A program made the position numbers and the translations under genes. Of a DNA stretch of 17,918 nucleotides, positions 6,596-15,408 are shown in pieces. The stretch lies in NCBI GenBank assembly GCA_040235555.1, contig JBECKZ010000165.1, positions 1 to 17,918 on the forward strand, read 5' to 3'. This stretch comes from RI-92 sp040235555 (GTDB lineage: Bacteria > Pseudomonadota > Gammaproteobacteria > UBA6429 > Thiohalophilaceae). Below the pieces are notes generated by a model. That model was not told the DNA's origin. It did not search any database and saw nothing but the letters and a program-made list of their open reading frames with translations. The stretch's first letter is position 1, and the number at the start of each line of letters is the position of its first letter.

Positions 6596-6841
6596 AGATA
6601 TTAACGTTAGCTGATGTATTTTGCTATAACATAGTCTCAAGATGTGACAGCTTGATTTCTCAATTAGTTCCTAGAGACAACATATCTCTATCTCCTTGTT
6701 GCATTGCCAGGGAAAACAGACGAAACTGAGCCCGGTTTAATGGTTTTGGTCGTCCGTGCACAGATCTGTTGACGACAATTTCTAAAGTGTTCGAGCTGCC
6801 AGGCAATCACAACTGATACACAGGTTATGCTTCACACGTTA

Positions 6842-6847
6842 TATAAT
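6842..6847 (+). promoter_or_regulatory. Candidate -10 box for the zinc-ribbon gene
   Basis: Perfect TATAAT 42 bp before the ATG at 6889. No good -35 hexamer is found 16-18 bp upstream (CACAGG region), so it may need an activator. Confidence 0.4.
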
Positions 6848-6888
6848 GCTTTGTGATATCTATATGTAGTTAACCCAGGAGTTTCCTC

Positions 6889-7410
6889 ATGACAAAACTG
6901 ACACCGCCGCACGACCCGATCGAAGCCCTCGGCGAGGCCTATGAAATGTTACTGGATAAAACTATTGAGGAGGCCGAAACAGCCAAGGAGAAATCCGGGC
7001 CAGCGTTGCACAAATTAATAGATGAAGTAGCGCAAAAATCATCAGATGTGAATGAACTTGCCGGTGAAGAAGCAGAAAAAATCGGCCAGTACCTTAAACG
7101 CGATTTGCTGGATGCCGCCACTTACCTGGAGAAAACCGGCAAGGCATTAAAAGACTGGCTTGGCTTTGATCTGAACTATCTAGAAGATCGTCTGCGTGAT
7201 AATTTCAGTCAGGCGGCAGACCAGACTACAATTGAGCTACTTAAACTCAAACAGGCAGCGGAGGCAGCGGGTTATCGTACCGGCGAAATCACCGGTCCGG
7301 GCACCCTGATTTGTGACAAATGTGGCGAGAACCTGCATTTTCATAAAGCGGGACACATCCCTCCGTGCCCGAAATGCCAGGGCAGCCAGTTCCATCGAAG
7401 CACAGAATAA
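6889..7410 (+). CDS. Zinc-ribbon protein, DUF1451 (YbeL-like)
   Basis: A 173-residue protein with a long helical, charged N-terminal part (residues 10-125, rich in Glu, Lys and Ala, probable coiled coil) and a C-terminal zinc ribbon with CDKC (C142, C145) and CPKC (C160, C163). This architecture, including the GPGTLICDKCGENLHF segment, is that of the DUF1451/YbeL family, whose function is not established. SD AGGAG lies 8 bp before the ATG. It converges with mtfA with only 4 bp between the stop codons; the weak ACAGA-ATAA-TCTGT hairpin over the junction is the only terminator candidate. Confidence 0.88.
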   Translation: MTKLTPPHDPIEALGEAYEMLLDKTIEEAETAKEKSGPALHKLIDEVAQKSSDVNELAGEEAEKIGQYLKRDLLDAATYLEKTGKALKDWLGFDLNYLEDRLRDNFSQAADQTTIELLKLKQAAEAAGYRTGEITGPGTLICDKCGENLHFHKAGHIPPCPKCQGSQFHRSTE

Positions 7411-7414
7411 TCTG

Positions 7415-8236
7415 TCAGAAATAACTTGGATGACGCTGTAAGGGATCTTGTCGATAAAACAGGTGAAGCTGAGCATAGACTTCTGGATATGCATGCTGTA
7501 AGCGATGCGGGCTTTCAAAAAACGTCTCTGTCGTGACAGCAAAAAATTCCGCAGGATTCTCTGCTGCATAAGGATCGATAATGCTATGGTGGCCGCTTTC
7601 CAACATGCGACATAATCCGTCATAGGCTTTTTGAAATACATGTGTCCAGATTTCACGATGCATGTCCTTATGTAGAGGGGGCATGCCGTTGGCCACACCG
7701 TTTAACATATCCAGCTTATGGGCAAACTCATGCAGGATAACATTGGAACCCTCACCATGCGGATGCGCGCCAGGACGCGCATCCGCCCAGGACAGGATTA
7801 CCGGACCCCGACTCCAGGATTCCCCACCCAATGCTTGCGGGGTCTCATGCACCAGACCTGCCGTATCAAACGTCTCCCGACGAACGACAAAAGTATCCGG
7901 ATAGACAATGATCTCATACCAGCCATCGAAATAATCCAAATCCAGATTCAGGACCAATAAACAGGCTTGCGCAGCAATGAGTATCCGCATGGAATCGTCG
8001 ATTTCAAGATCGCCAGCGCCACTGAATGATTTCTTCTGTAAAAACAGACTGGTCAATTCCCGAAGTTTAAGTTGCTCGGCTTGGTTTAAATGCTGCAGCA
8101 CACTGACCTGTGACACTGCGTTTTGCCAGCGCAATTCCGGTATACGCGTCTTACGCAGTTGTCGCGCTGTATGCGATCGCTTAAAGCTTGTCAGAAATTT
8201 AGATATCAGCACGCCAGATAACTTCAGTACGCGCAA
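7415..8236 (-). CDS. mtfA: MtfA-type zinc aminopeptidase (peptidase M90)
   Basis: A gluzincin-like metallopeptidase. E. coli MtfA binds the glucose repressor Mlc and has aminopeptidase activity; the regulatory role is only by analogy. Key motif HEFAHKLD with zinc ligands H169 and H173 and catalytic E170; the downstream glutamate ligand is probably E230 in NPAEFFAV. Other family landmarks: LDWF-like DYFDGWYEIIVYP at 101-113, the SWSRGPVILSW stretch and a C-terminal FYRQDPLQRHP. Length (about 270) fits. The start is doubtful: TTG at 8236 overlaps pdhB by 13 bp with no clear SD; a CTG at 8227 (CTGA overlap) or GTG at 8212 are alternatives. Probably translated by coupling from the pdh operon. Confidence 0.93.
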   Translation of the reverse strand: MRVLKLSGVLISKFLTSFKRSHTARQLRKTRIPELRWQNAVSQVSVLQHLNQAEQLKLRELTSLFLQKKSFSGAGDLEIDDSMRILIAAQACLLVLNLDLDYFDGWYEIIVYPDTFVVRRETFDTAGLVHETPQALGGESWSRGPVILSWADARPGAHPHGEGSNVILHEFAHKLDMLNGVANGMPPLHKDMHREIWTHVFQKAYDGLCRMLESGHHSIIDPYAAENPAEFFAVTTETFFESPHRLQHAYPEVYAQLHLFYRQDPLQRHPSYF

Positions 8237-9204
8237 ACTTTTTCGGCTGCAGCAACGATATCTGCTACCCGCGGAATACTGGCAGCTTCCAGTGTGGCAT
8301 TGAAAGGAACGGGGATTTCCATCGCGGCCACTCGCTGCGGTGGTGCATCCAGACTAAAGAAACAGCGTTCACTTAATCCTGCAGCAATCTCGGCACCGGC
8401 GCCAGCAAAGCATGAGTCTTCTTCGACCACCAGCAAGCGATGCGTCTTTTTCAGTGAAGCAGTACAGGTATCCCAGTCGATAGGACGCAAGCTACGCAGA
8501 TCGATCACCTCGACGTCTATACCTTTTTCAGCCAACTGTTGTGCCGCGCGCAGTGACAGATCGAGCATGCGCGAATAAGTAAAAATAGTCAGATCGCGGC
8601 CTTCACGCCGAATTTGCGCACGATGCATGGGTATGGCTTCTTGATTGGTATCTAGCGTACCTTTGTTGAAATACAGTAATTCATGTTCAAGTACGATAAT
8701 GGGTTCATCACTACGAATTGCCTGGCGTAGTTGCCAGTAAGCATCCTGTGGTGTAGCGGGTACGGCGATACGCAAACCCGGCACGTTCATCAGTGTCTGC
8801 TCCAGGCGCTGGGAGTGTTGCGCAGCCAGTTGCTTGGCGACGCCACCAGGCATCCTCACCACCAACGGCATCGGAAATTGCCCGCCCGACATAAAGGGGA
8901 TCTTGGCGGCCATATTGATGATCGCATCCAGCGCCAGTAACGCAAAGTTGATGGTCATGAGTTCCACCACCGGGCGCAAATCCACCAGCGCAGCACCAAT
9001 CGCCAGACCGGTAAAACTGCCTTCGGAGATAGGTGTATCCCGCAGGCGCCATTCACCGTATTTAGCATACAGGCCATCCGTTACCCGATAACTACCACCA
9101 TAAAGACCGACGTCCTCACCCAGTACGATCACCGATTCATCACTGGCCAATTCGGCATCGAGGGCCCGGTTGAGTGCCTGCCAATAATAGACTTGTTCGG
9201 ACAT
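8224..9204 (-). CDS. pdhB: Pyruvate dehydrogenase E1 component, beta subunit
   Basis: With PdhA this forms the heterotetrameric E1, which decarboxylates pyruvate with thiamine diphosphate and passes the acetyl group to the E2 lipoyl domain. 326 residues, the usual length. Landmarks: GEDVGLYGGSYRVTDGL (29-45), SEGSFTG with the TPP-activating Glu61, PVVELMTINF (78-87), MPGG and AQHSQRLE with conserved His130, and VPATPQDAYW. The ATG at 9204 shares one base with the pdhA stop (TGATG), preceded by a strong GAGGAGG SD inside pdhA. Acetoin or branched-chain 2-oxoacid dehydrogenase E1 are close relatives; pyruvate is preferred on overall similarity. No E2 or E3 gene follows; the next gene is mtfA. 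Confidence 0.92.
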   Translation of the reverse strand: MSEQVYYWQALNRALDAELASDESVIVLGEDVGLYGGSYRVTDGLYAKYGEWRLRDTPISEGSFTGLAIGAALVDLRPVVELMTINFALLALDAIINMAAKIPFMSGGQFPMPLVVRMPGGVAKQLAAQHSQRLEQTLMNVPGLRIAVPATPQDAYWQLRQAIRSDEPIIVLEHELLYFNKGTLDTNQEAIPMHRAQIRREGRDLTIFTYSRMLDLSLRAAQQLAEKGIDVEVIDLRSLRPIDWDTCTASLKKTHRLLVVEEDSCFAGAGAEIAAGLSERCFFSLDAPPQRVAAMEIPVPFNATLEAASIPRVADIVAAAEKVCAY

Positions 9205-10256
9205 CAGACCAGCACCTCCTCGCCTCGATTACAGTTTAATGCTGCCACGGCATCATCCATGGAAGGCTCCGGACTACTTTTTGCGAACTGTACTGCCGCC
9301 TCCACCACTTTGGCAACGTCTTGCTTCATGTCACCCAGTTGTGCAGTATCGAGATGACCCGCTTCGTCCAGGTGTGCCGCCAGGTGGCTGATGTTATCTA
9401 CGCCCGTGGATGCGATCTGCTCTGCGCTGGGATATGCAGGGACAGTTTCCGCTATCGCGACTTTCACCGGATCTTCGTTTTCATAGGCTTGCACTTCCAC
9501 CTTGGGGCGATAACTGCCTGGGTCAGCCATGGAATGACCACGAAAGCGATAGGTCTCGAACTCCAGAAACTGTGGTCCGTTACCGGCGCGAATCTGAGTT
9601 AATGCATCCTGTGTGGCACGATGAACCGCAAGCACGTCCATACCATCAACTTTTCTGGCGGGGATCTGATAGCCGCTGGCGCGTTTATAGACTTCGGCCA
9701 CCGCCGAGTGACGGTGAATTTCGGTGCCGATTTGATAGTGATTATTCTCACAGACGAACAGAACCGGTAATTTCCATAATGCCGCCATGTTCAGGCTTTC
9801 ATGAAACGTGCCCTGATTGACAGCGCCGTCACCAAAGAAGCAGATCACTGCTTCCGGTAAACCCCGCATGGCGATTGCATAACCTATACCGGTCGCAACA
9901 GGAAACGTTTCGCCCACAATTGCATAGCCACCCATGAAACGCTTGGTACGATCAAACAAATGCATGGAACCACCCATGCCACCACAGCATCCGGTTTTTT
10001 TACCAAACAGTTCGGCCATGACCGCGTTTGCTGGTATTCCACGCACGAGTGCATGCACATGTTCGCGATAGGTTGTGACAACATAATCAGACGGTTCCAC
10101 CGCATGTAATACACCTACTGCCACGGCTTCTTCACCGGGATAGAGATGCAGAAAACCGGCGATGTTACCCTTGGTATATTCTTCAGCGGCTCGTTCCTCG
10201 AAGGCGCGCGCCAATAACATGTCACGCAACATATTTTTCAAAGCAGCCGGTTTCAT
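9204..10256 (-). CDS. pdhA: Pyruvate dehydrogenase E1 component, alpha subunit
   Basis: TPP-binding subunit of the alpha2beta2 E1. 350 residues. Landmarks: GFLHLYPGEEAVAVG (34-48), the YREH loop, GGSMHLFD, the thiamine motif GDGAVNQGTFHESLNMA (142-158) ending in ENN (170-172), and the lid loop RGHSMADPGSYR, whose serine is the phosphorylation site in mitochondrial enzymes. Strong SD GGAGGTGA ahead of the ATG. It follows the rhomboid gene by 22 bp in the same direction, suggesting one transcript of rhomboid, pdhA, pdhB and mtfA. Confidence 0.93.
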   Translation of the reverse strand: MKPAALKNMLRDMLLARAFEERAAEEYTKGNIAGFLHLYPGEEAVAVGVLHAVEPSDYVVTTYREHVHALVRGIPANAVMAELFGKKTGCCGGMGGSMHLFDRTKRFMGGYAIVGETFPVATGIGYAIAMRGLPEAVICFFGDGAVNQGTFHESLNMAALWKLPVLFVCENNHYQIGTEIHRHSAVAEVYKRASGYQIPARKVDGMDVLAVHRATQDALTQIRAGNGPQFLEFETYRFRGHSMADPGSYRPKVEVQAYENEDPVKVAIAETVPAYPSAEQIASTGVDNISHLAAHLDEAGHLDTAQLGDMKQDVAKVVEAAVQFAKSSPEPSMDDAVAALNCNRGEEVLV

Positions 10257-10278
10257 TTATCTCACCTCCATTCTGGCT

Positions 10279-10920
10279 TTAGTGAAAACCGGGGGGATGG
10301 CGACGCCAATATCTTATTAAGATATAGCCAAACAACATTCCACCCAGGTGAGCAAAATGTGCTACACCCGCCATGGTTCCCGTAACACCTGCCCATAATT
10401 CGATTGCGCCATAAATAATCACTAACCACTTTGCTTTTAGAATTACAGGAGGAAAAATCAACAGTAATCTTTCATTGGGGAAAGTCATGCCAAAAGCCAA
10501 CAATAGCCCGAACACACCACCTGACGCACCAATTGTCGGATAAATTCCGCCTTGTTTCGCCGCGTAGGTTGCGATAATCAATTGCACCAGGCCGGCACCA
10601 ATGACACAGACAAAATAATAGACTGCAAATGCCTTTGAACCCCACACATATTCCATCCGCGAACCAAACAACCACAGCGCGTACATATTCAGCGCCAGGT
10701 GCAATATCCCGCCATGAAGAAATGAATAGGTAATCAATTGCCAGATTTGAAAATGGGGTGAGATGGCGCCAAATCCCGGCTGACCGGCTACGCCCAACGG
10801 CCAAAGCGCAAAGTTATTGATTATCTGACCACCACCCGACAATTCCAGTAAAAATACCCCGCCATTTAGGATCAAGAGGGTCATGACGACGGACATATTG
10901 AGGGAATAACGTCTAGGCAT
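10279..10920 (-). CDS. Rhomboid-family intramembrane serine protease
   Basis: 213-residue six-helix membrane protease that cleaves transmembrane substrates. Catalytic dyad: Ser133 in GASGGVFG and His191 in AHLGG. The HxxxN motif of helix 2 is present (HLALN, H74 to N78), with H69 in FLHGG ahead of it, and the L1 region WQLITYSFLHGG is typical. An RRYSLNMSVVMTLLILNGGVF N-terminus leads directly into helix 1. Length fits a bacterial GlpG-like core without cytoplasmic domain. SD GGTGA is close to the ATG. First gene of the unit leading into pdhAB; no functional link to PDH is evident. Upstream gap to the MFS gene is 187 bp. Confidence 0.93.
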   Translation of the reverse strand: MPRRYSLNMSVVMTLLILNGGVFLLELSGGGQIINNFALWPLGVAGQPGFGAISPHFQIWQLITYSFLHGGILHLALNMYALWLFGSRMEYVWGSKAFAVYYFVCVIGAGLVQLIIATYAAKQGGIYPTIGASGGVFGLLLAFGMTFPNERLLLIFPPVILKAKWLVIIYGAIELWAGVTGTMAGVAHFAHLGGMLFGYILIRYWRRHPPGFH

Positions 10921-11107
10921 GGCTCACCATATCATCTAACTGCATCACTTGCGCAACCTTAGCAGAAACAAGCAACATGTTCGAACCGGTAGGAGTCTGC
11001 TTGTCTGATTTTTTCAATCTGCTCACCCTGACTAAAGTTGTTACGTCAATCTGACACTAGATAGGGACAATTTTTGAACATAATCTATCAATCCAGAAAT
11101 GAAATAT

Positions 11108-12424
11108 TTACTGTTCTACCTTATCTTCCAGCGCCGTTGCTTCACGCAAACTATCAGCCATTTCCGGCAAAATTCCTTTTTCTATGTAAACAGGTCGCGC
11201 TTCCTTCCTTAGTTTTGGCAATTTATATGCAAACATGGCTGCGCCCAAAATGCACAAGGCACCTCCTCCCATCAATGTTTGTGGAGCGCCGATAATGCCT
11301 GCAACCCCCCCTGCCAGCAGGCTACCGAAAGTCGCGATACCTAAAAATGCAGTTGTATATAGCGCCATGACGCGCCCACGCATCTCTTCTCTCACCAGGG
11401 TCTGGATTAAGGTATTACTGGCAGCGAGGTGCACCATAAAACCAACGCCCATAAATACCATGATTAAAAGGGAGAGCAAAAACCAGTGCGACATGCCAAT
11501 ACCAATGAGGCTGGCGCCGAAGATAACCACCGCGAGGGGAATCAGGCGGCCGAGACCCAGCACACTGGTACGGGCCGCAAGAAACAGTGCCCCAATGAAG
11601 GCTCCGATACCCATCGCGCCCATCAGAAAGCCGAGGGTATGCGCATTCCCTCGCAAGGTTTCTGAAGCAATCACTGGCATCAACACCCGATACGGAATCC
11701 CGGCCAGGCCCATGAGTGCCAGTAACAACAGGATGGCACGGATAGGCGTGAAGTCATAGGCATAACGCAGGCCGTCTCGCAGATCATGCAGTAACCGTTT
11801 ACCTTTGGCGACAGGGGGATGCAGCGCCAATTGCATGGCGAGTAAGGTTCCGATCACCGCGAGATAACTTACGCCATCGGCAAAGAAACACCAACCTTCA
11901 CCTACCCAGGCAATCAGCAATCCGGCCAGGCTGGGCCCAATCAGGCGTGCGGCATTGACCATGGAGGAATTGAGCGCAACGGCATTGGGAAGATCGGCCC
12001 GATTTTCGATCAAATCAACCAATAATGACTGACGAGTGGGCATGTCAAAGGCATTTACTATGCCCTGGAATACCTGCAGTGCGAATATCTCCCACACACG
12101 TATTGTACCGGACAATACCAGTGCCGCCAGTACAAAGGACTGCAACATGGCAAGGATCTGCGTCGTGATCAACAAGCGGTGGCGGTTCAGGCGATCCACC
12201 CAGACCCCGGCGACAGTTGCGAACAAAAAGGTTGGCACCTGGCCGGCAAAGCCAATCAGCCCGAGCATTTCTACCGAATGGGTCAGGCGCCATACCAACC
12301 AGCTAGTTGCCAGCCGAGTCATCCAGGTACCGATCAGAGAGATACTCTGACCACTGAAAAATAGCCGATAATTTCGGTACTGCAACGCCCGCAACATTGT
12401 TGGCAATGCGTTGCTTTTCGTCAT
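11108..12424 (-). CDS. MFS transporter (EntS/MFS_3-like exporter)
   Basis: 438 residues with about 12 hydrophobic segments. The N-terminus ALQYRNYRLFFSGQSISLIGTWM and motif A, GVWVDRLNRHRLL (about residues 73-85), are typical of the MFS_3 group that includes the enterobactin exporter EntS. The RQSLLVDLI stretch and the repeated motif-A-like loop in the second half (EEMRGRVMALYTTAFLG) agree. Substrate cannot be told from sequence. It lies 64 bp downstream of korB in the same direction, so may be the last gene of the gdhA-korA-korB transcript. The SD is weak. Confidence 0.88.
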   Translation of the reverse strand: MTKSNALPTMLRALQYRNYRLFFSGQSISLIGTWMTRLATSWLVWRLTHSVEMLGLIGFAGQVPTFLFATVAGVWVDRLNRHRLLITTQILAMLQSFVLAALVLSGTIRVWEIFALQVFQGIVNAFDMPTRQSLLVDLIENRADLPNAVALNSSMVNAARLIGPSLAGLLIAWVGEGWCFFADGVSYLAVIGTLLAMQLALHPPVAKGKRLLHDLRDGLRYAYDFTPIRAILLLLALMGLAGIPYRVLMPVIASETLRGNAHTLGFLMGAMGIGAFIGALFLAARTSVLGLGRLIPLAVVIFGASLIGIGMSHWFLLSLLIMVFMGVGFMVHLAASNTLIQTLVREEMRGRVMALYTTAFLGIATFGSLLAGGVAGIIGAPQTLMGGGALCILGAAMFAYKLPKLRKEARPVYIEKGILPEMADSLREATALEDKVEQ

Positions 12425-12488
12425 GGGGATAATGTTCCGTATTTTTTTCCGTGGTGAATTAAAGAAATTCAGGATGGCCAGTGGCTAA

Positions 12489-13436
12489 TTATAGGGTGAA
12501 TTTTCTTAACAAGGATTGCATATTCACCATCGGCTTGCTGTTTTGCTCGAGTCGCACTTGTTTGGCGGGCGGTCTTTCCCGGTAAGATTTAATCTGTTGA
12601 CTGATTTGTTGCGTAAATTCAGGGGCAGACAAATCCTGATAGAAAACACCAACCGGGATACGGTCTCCCCATTCCTGCGCTTTTTGAACACACTGAGCAA
12701 ATTTCTCCTGGTGCATATTCTCATCCGCGTTTACCGATATACTCGGTTCATAACCTTCATCGGATAGTGCATAGAGGCGGGATTGTCCACTTGCAGCGGT
12801 ATATTCATACCAGTGTTTATCATGCAGGTCATTATAAACCGGGCACGGTTGTAAAATTTCGAGAAAGGCGCTGCCTTTGTGACGGATAGCGTCAATAATG
12901 AGTGTTGTAAGTTGATCCAGGTAATAGGCATAGCCGCGCCCAATCCAGGTATATCCAGAAGTTAACGCCAGCATGACGGGATTTATATGGCTCTGCAAAC
13001 TCGCCGTGGTCATGGCTTTGGTTTTATCGCCGTAGCGAATAGTAGGCGCCGCCTGCCCCTTGGTTAGACCATACACCTCGTTGTTAAAAAGCAGATATGT
13101 CAGATCCAGATTACGCCGGCCGGCATTGACAAAATGCCCGGCACCGATACCCAAACCGTCACCATCTCCGCCCACTGCAATAACCGTCATCGTCGGGTTC
13201 GCCAGTTTGGCGCCAGTGGCAAACGGCAACACACGACCATGCAGCGTGTGAATGCCATTGACCTCGAGGTAATAAGGTGTCTTACCTGAGCAGCCGATAC
13301 CGCCAAACACAGCGATCTGATGTGGCGCCAGTCCGAGTTCGGCAAATGCTTTTTCCATGGCGCGCAAAATCCCGTAATCGCCACAACCTGCACACCAGTC
13401 ATTTTTAATTTCGGTCTCGAATTCCTTAGGCTTCAT
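12489..13436 (-). CDS. korB: 2-oxoacid:ferredoxin oxidoreductase, beta subunit
   Basis: Carries thiamine diphosphate and a [4Fe-4S] cluster for CoA-dependent oxidative decarboxylation (or its reverse) of a 2-oxoacid with ferredoxin. From ATG at 13436 (AGGA 9 bp upstream) the protein has 315 residues; an ATG at 13445 adds three residues but sits on the SD. Cluster cysteines C15, C18 (WCAGCGDYG), C49 (GIGCSGK) and C198 (QPCPVYND) match the spacing in Sulfolobus-type enzymes. The TPP motif is GGDGDGLGIG (89-98) through FNNEVYGLTKGQ. It follows korA by 11 bp. Substrate, 2-oxoglutarate versus pyruvate or broad, cannot be fixed; gdhA next door favours 2-oxoglutarate. Confidence 0.9.
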   Translation of the reverse strand: MKPKEFETEIKNDWCAGCGDYGILRAMEKAFAELGLAPHQIAVFGGIGCSGKTPYYLEVNGIHTLHGRVLPFATGAKLANPTMTVIAVGGDGDGLGIGAGHFVNAGRRNLDLTYLLFNNEVYGLTKGQAAPTIRYGDKTKAMTTASLQSHINPVMLALTSGYTWIGRGYAYYLDQLTTLIIDAIRHKGSAFLEILQPCPVYNDLHDKHWYEYTAASGQSRLYALSDEGYEPSISVNADENMHQEKFAQCVQKAQEWGDRIPVGVFYQDLSAPEFTQQISQQIKSYRERPPAKQVRLEQNSKPMVNMQSLLRKFTL

Positions 13437-13447
13437 ACGCCGCATTC

Positions 13448-15367
13448 CTATTCAAATAGGTTGTTGTGAATCATAAGTTCCTCTGCTGTGCCATCGAAGA
13501 TACTGGTAAGGGATTGCACCAATTCCTCCACAACAAATGGTCGTCCGTTATATTTCAGCAGGCGATGGTTAATGTTGCACCCCAGCTCTTGTCTGAACAA
13601 CTGGCTGAATTGCCCGGTCTGATTACACTCCAACAGGATTAATTTTTTGTTGCTCTTAACGAGCATCTCGAGTTCACGCGCAGGAAATGGCCACAGCAGT
13701 TTCACCATGATCGCCTGTATTGGCCTGTTCTCCTGATTCATACGATCTATCGCTTCGAGTATTGCACCTTTATTTGATCCCCAGCTGATGAGCATCAACG
13801 ACGCCTGCCTATCACCATAGACGCCTATTTTTTCGTCCAGGGGTATTTCTTTCGCAGCGAGCACCAGCTTGGCTTCACGTTTTTCTTTCATACGCCTGCG
13901 AACCTCAGGACTTTCACTTACATGCCCCGTCTCGTTGTGTTCAACGCCCGATGTCCAGAATATCTGCCTGGATTCTTCCAGCAGGGGACGTGGAGATATA
14001 CCATTTTTCGACAACAGAAAACGTGAGGCGTGCCGACTACTATCTGCGGTATGCAATATCTCACCCCTGTCTATAACCAGATCGTCTGTTACAAATGGTG
14101 GGAGTGTCTGCGCAGTAGACGCCAGGTTTTTATCCAGCAAATGGATCACCGGTAACTGATAACGTTCTGCATAGTTAAACGCGCGAAATGCATCATAAAA
14201 ACATTCTTCGACGTCACCGGACGCGAGGACGATGCGCGGGAATTCGCCATGGCCAGCATGGAGGACGAATTGCAAATCCCCCTGTTCCGTGCGAGTTGGC
14301 AGGCCTGTCGCTGGCCCACCACGTTGATACAGACTCACCACCACCGGCGTCTCGGTCATGCCAGCCCAGCCCAGGCCCTCGACCATCAATGAAAACCCAG
14401 GGCCTGATGTCGAGGTAGCAGCACGGGCACCGGTCAGAGCGGCACCACATGCCATGGTGATCGCGGCCAGTTCATCTTCAGTCTGGATAATGACAGGACC
14501 TGCGTGTGTAGCATCATTCATTGGCACAACATAATTTGATTCCAGAAACACGCTTTCATCCGTCGCCGGGCTGATAGGATAGTAAGTTTGAATCCCCAAT
14601 CCTGCAGCCAGCTTTCCTAACGCAACACTTTGTACGCCATTGACCCATAAACGATCATCACGTGCCACCTCAACATTGGCAAATGGCTGCAATACATTGA
14701 TACCTAGAGTGGCTACGTAGTCGTAGGCAAGCTGTACCGCCTCGGAATTTAAAGCGACGGCTTCAGGTTTGTTATGAAATATTTCCGCCACCTCATGGCA
14801 CACGTCTTCACTTGTGAGGCCAAGCAAGGCGGCGGAAATGGCAACCGCGATGACATTGCGACTGCGTTCTGCGTTGGTTTTGGGTATAGCGAATTCATCT
14901 CTCAACCGCTGAAACAACGTTTCATAATCCATGGCGATCGGCGTGATGCCGTGCTGCTCAGCCAAGTTTAACAACTCACGAATGTTGCAATTCAAATTTG
15001 CCTTTTGCAATGGCTTGCACAAATTTTCCAGCAACAGCGGGTCGAGCAATTTGAGCTGTGATAGATGCGTATCAGCAATGTGGCTATCGTAGATTAAGTA
15101 TCCAGTCGATAGCACATTATGTACATGCCTGCACACTGATTCGGCGTCAAGGCAAACCAGCATTCGAGGTGACGCGCTATGCGACAATACGGGTTGCGTG
15201 CCAATGCGCACATCGGAATAACTGTGGCGTCCCGTAATGTTTGAATGATATTCACGGCGCGCCAGGACATACAGTCCCTGCTTAGCGCACAGGCGGGAGA
15301 ACAGCAACGCGGCACGGTCTATCCCGCTTCCCTGGGGTCCGCCGATTCGCCATAAATAATTTTCCAT
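13448..15367 (-). CDS. korA: 2-oxoacid:ferredoxin oxidoreductase, alpha subunit (fused gamma-alpha)
   Basis: 639 residues. The gamma domain comes first (residues 1-200: RIGGPQGSGIDRAALLFSR, NITGRHSYSDVRIG), then a linker and the alpha pyrimidine-binding domain with YPISP (263-267; family YPITP), TEDELAAITMACGAALTGAR (with the TPP-activating glutamate), TSTSGPGFSLMVEGLGWAGM (318-337) and RGGPATGLPTRTEQGDL (349-365), and a C-terminal domain II with LISWGSNKGAI and LLWPFPARELEML. This fused gamma-alpha two-subunit plan is that of KorAB/OFOR. No separate ferredoxin-like delta subunit is encoded nearby. It lies 41 bp downstream of gdhA. No clear SD before the ATG. Confidence 0.92.
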   Translation of the reverse strand: MENYLWRIGGPQGSGIDRAALLFSRLCAKQGLYVLARREYHSNITGRHSYSDVRIGTQPVLSHSASPRMLVCLDAESVCRHVHNVLSTGYLIYDSHIADTHLSQLKLLDPLLLENLCKPLQKANLNCNIRELLNLAEQHGITPIAMDYETLFQRLRDEFAIPKTNAERSRNVIAVAISAALLGLTSEDVCHEVAEIFHNKPEAVALNSEAVQLAYDYVATLGINVLQPFANVEVARDDRLWVNGVQSVALGKLAAGLGIQTYYPISPATDESVFLESNYVVPMNDATHAGPVIIQTEDELAAITMACGAALTGARAATSTSGPGFSLMVEGLGWAGMTETPVVVSLYQRGGPATGLPTRTEQGDLQFVLHAGHGEFPRIVLASGDVEECFYDAFRAFNYAERYQLPVIHLLDKNLASTAQTLPPFVTDDLVIDRGEILHTADSSRHASRFLLSKNGISPRPLLEESRQIFWTSGVEHNETGHVSESPEVRRRMKEKREAKLVLAAKEIPLDEKIGVYGDRQASLMLISWGSNKGAILEAIDRMNQENRPIQAIMVKLLWPFPARELEMLVKSNKKLILLECNQTGQFSQLFRQELGCNINHRLLKYNGRPFVVEELVQSLTSIFDGTAEELMIHNNLFE

Positions 15368-15408
15368 CAGTCTATATGTGTACTAGTGAACAGCATCGGT
15401 TGCGGCTG

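Larger units (their letters stand above)
6450..6888. other. Divergent gap between PilZ gene and zinc-ribbon gene
   Basis: About 440 bp with no supportable protein gene. It contains a GC hairpin flanked by A and T runs at 6565-6595 and a perfect TATAAT at 6842-6847 ahead of the plus-strand gene. A hairpin AGAGA / TCTCT with a 7-nt loop lies near 6690. The length and the internal terminator-like structure leave room for a small RNA. Confidence 0.5.

Noticed and set aside
7402..7415. ACAGA-ATAA-TCTGT hairpin between convergent genes
   Set aside because: Only 5 bp of AT-rich stem without U-run; too weak to call a terminator.
10979..10990. GTTCGAACC, resembling a tRNA T-loop
   Set aside because: Flanking bases do not pair as a T-stem, and no acceptor or anticodon arm was found on either strand.
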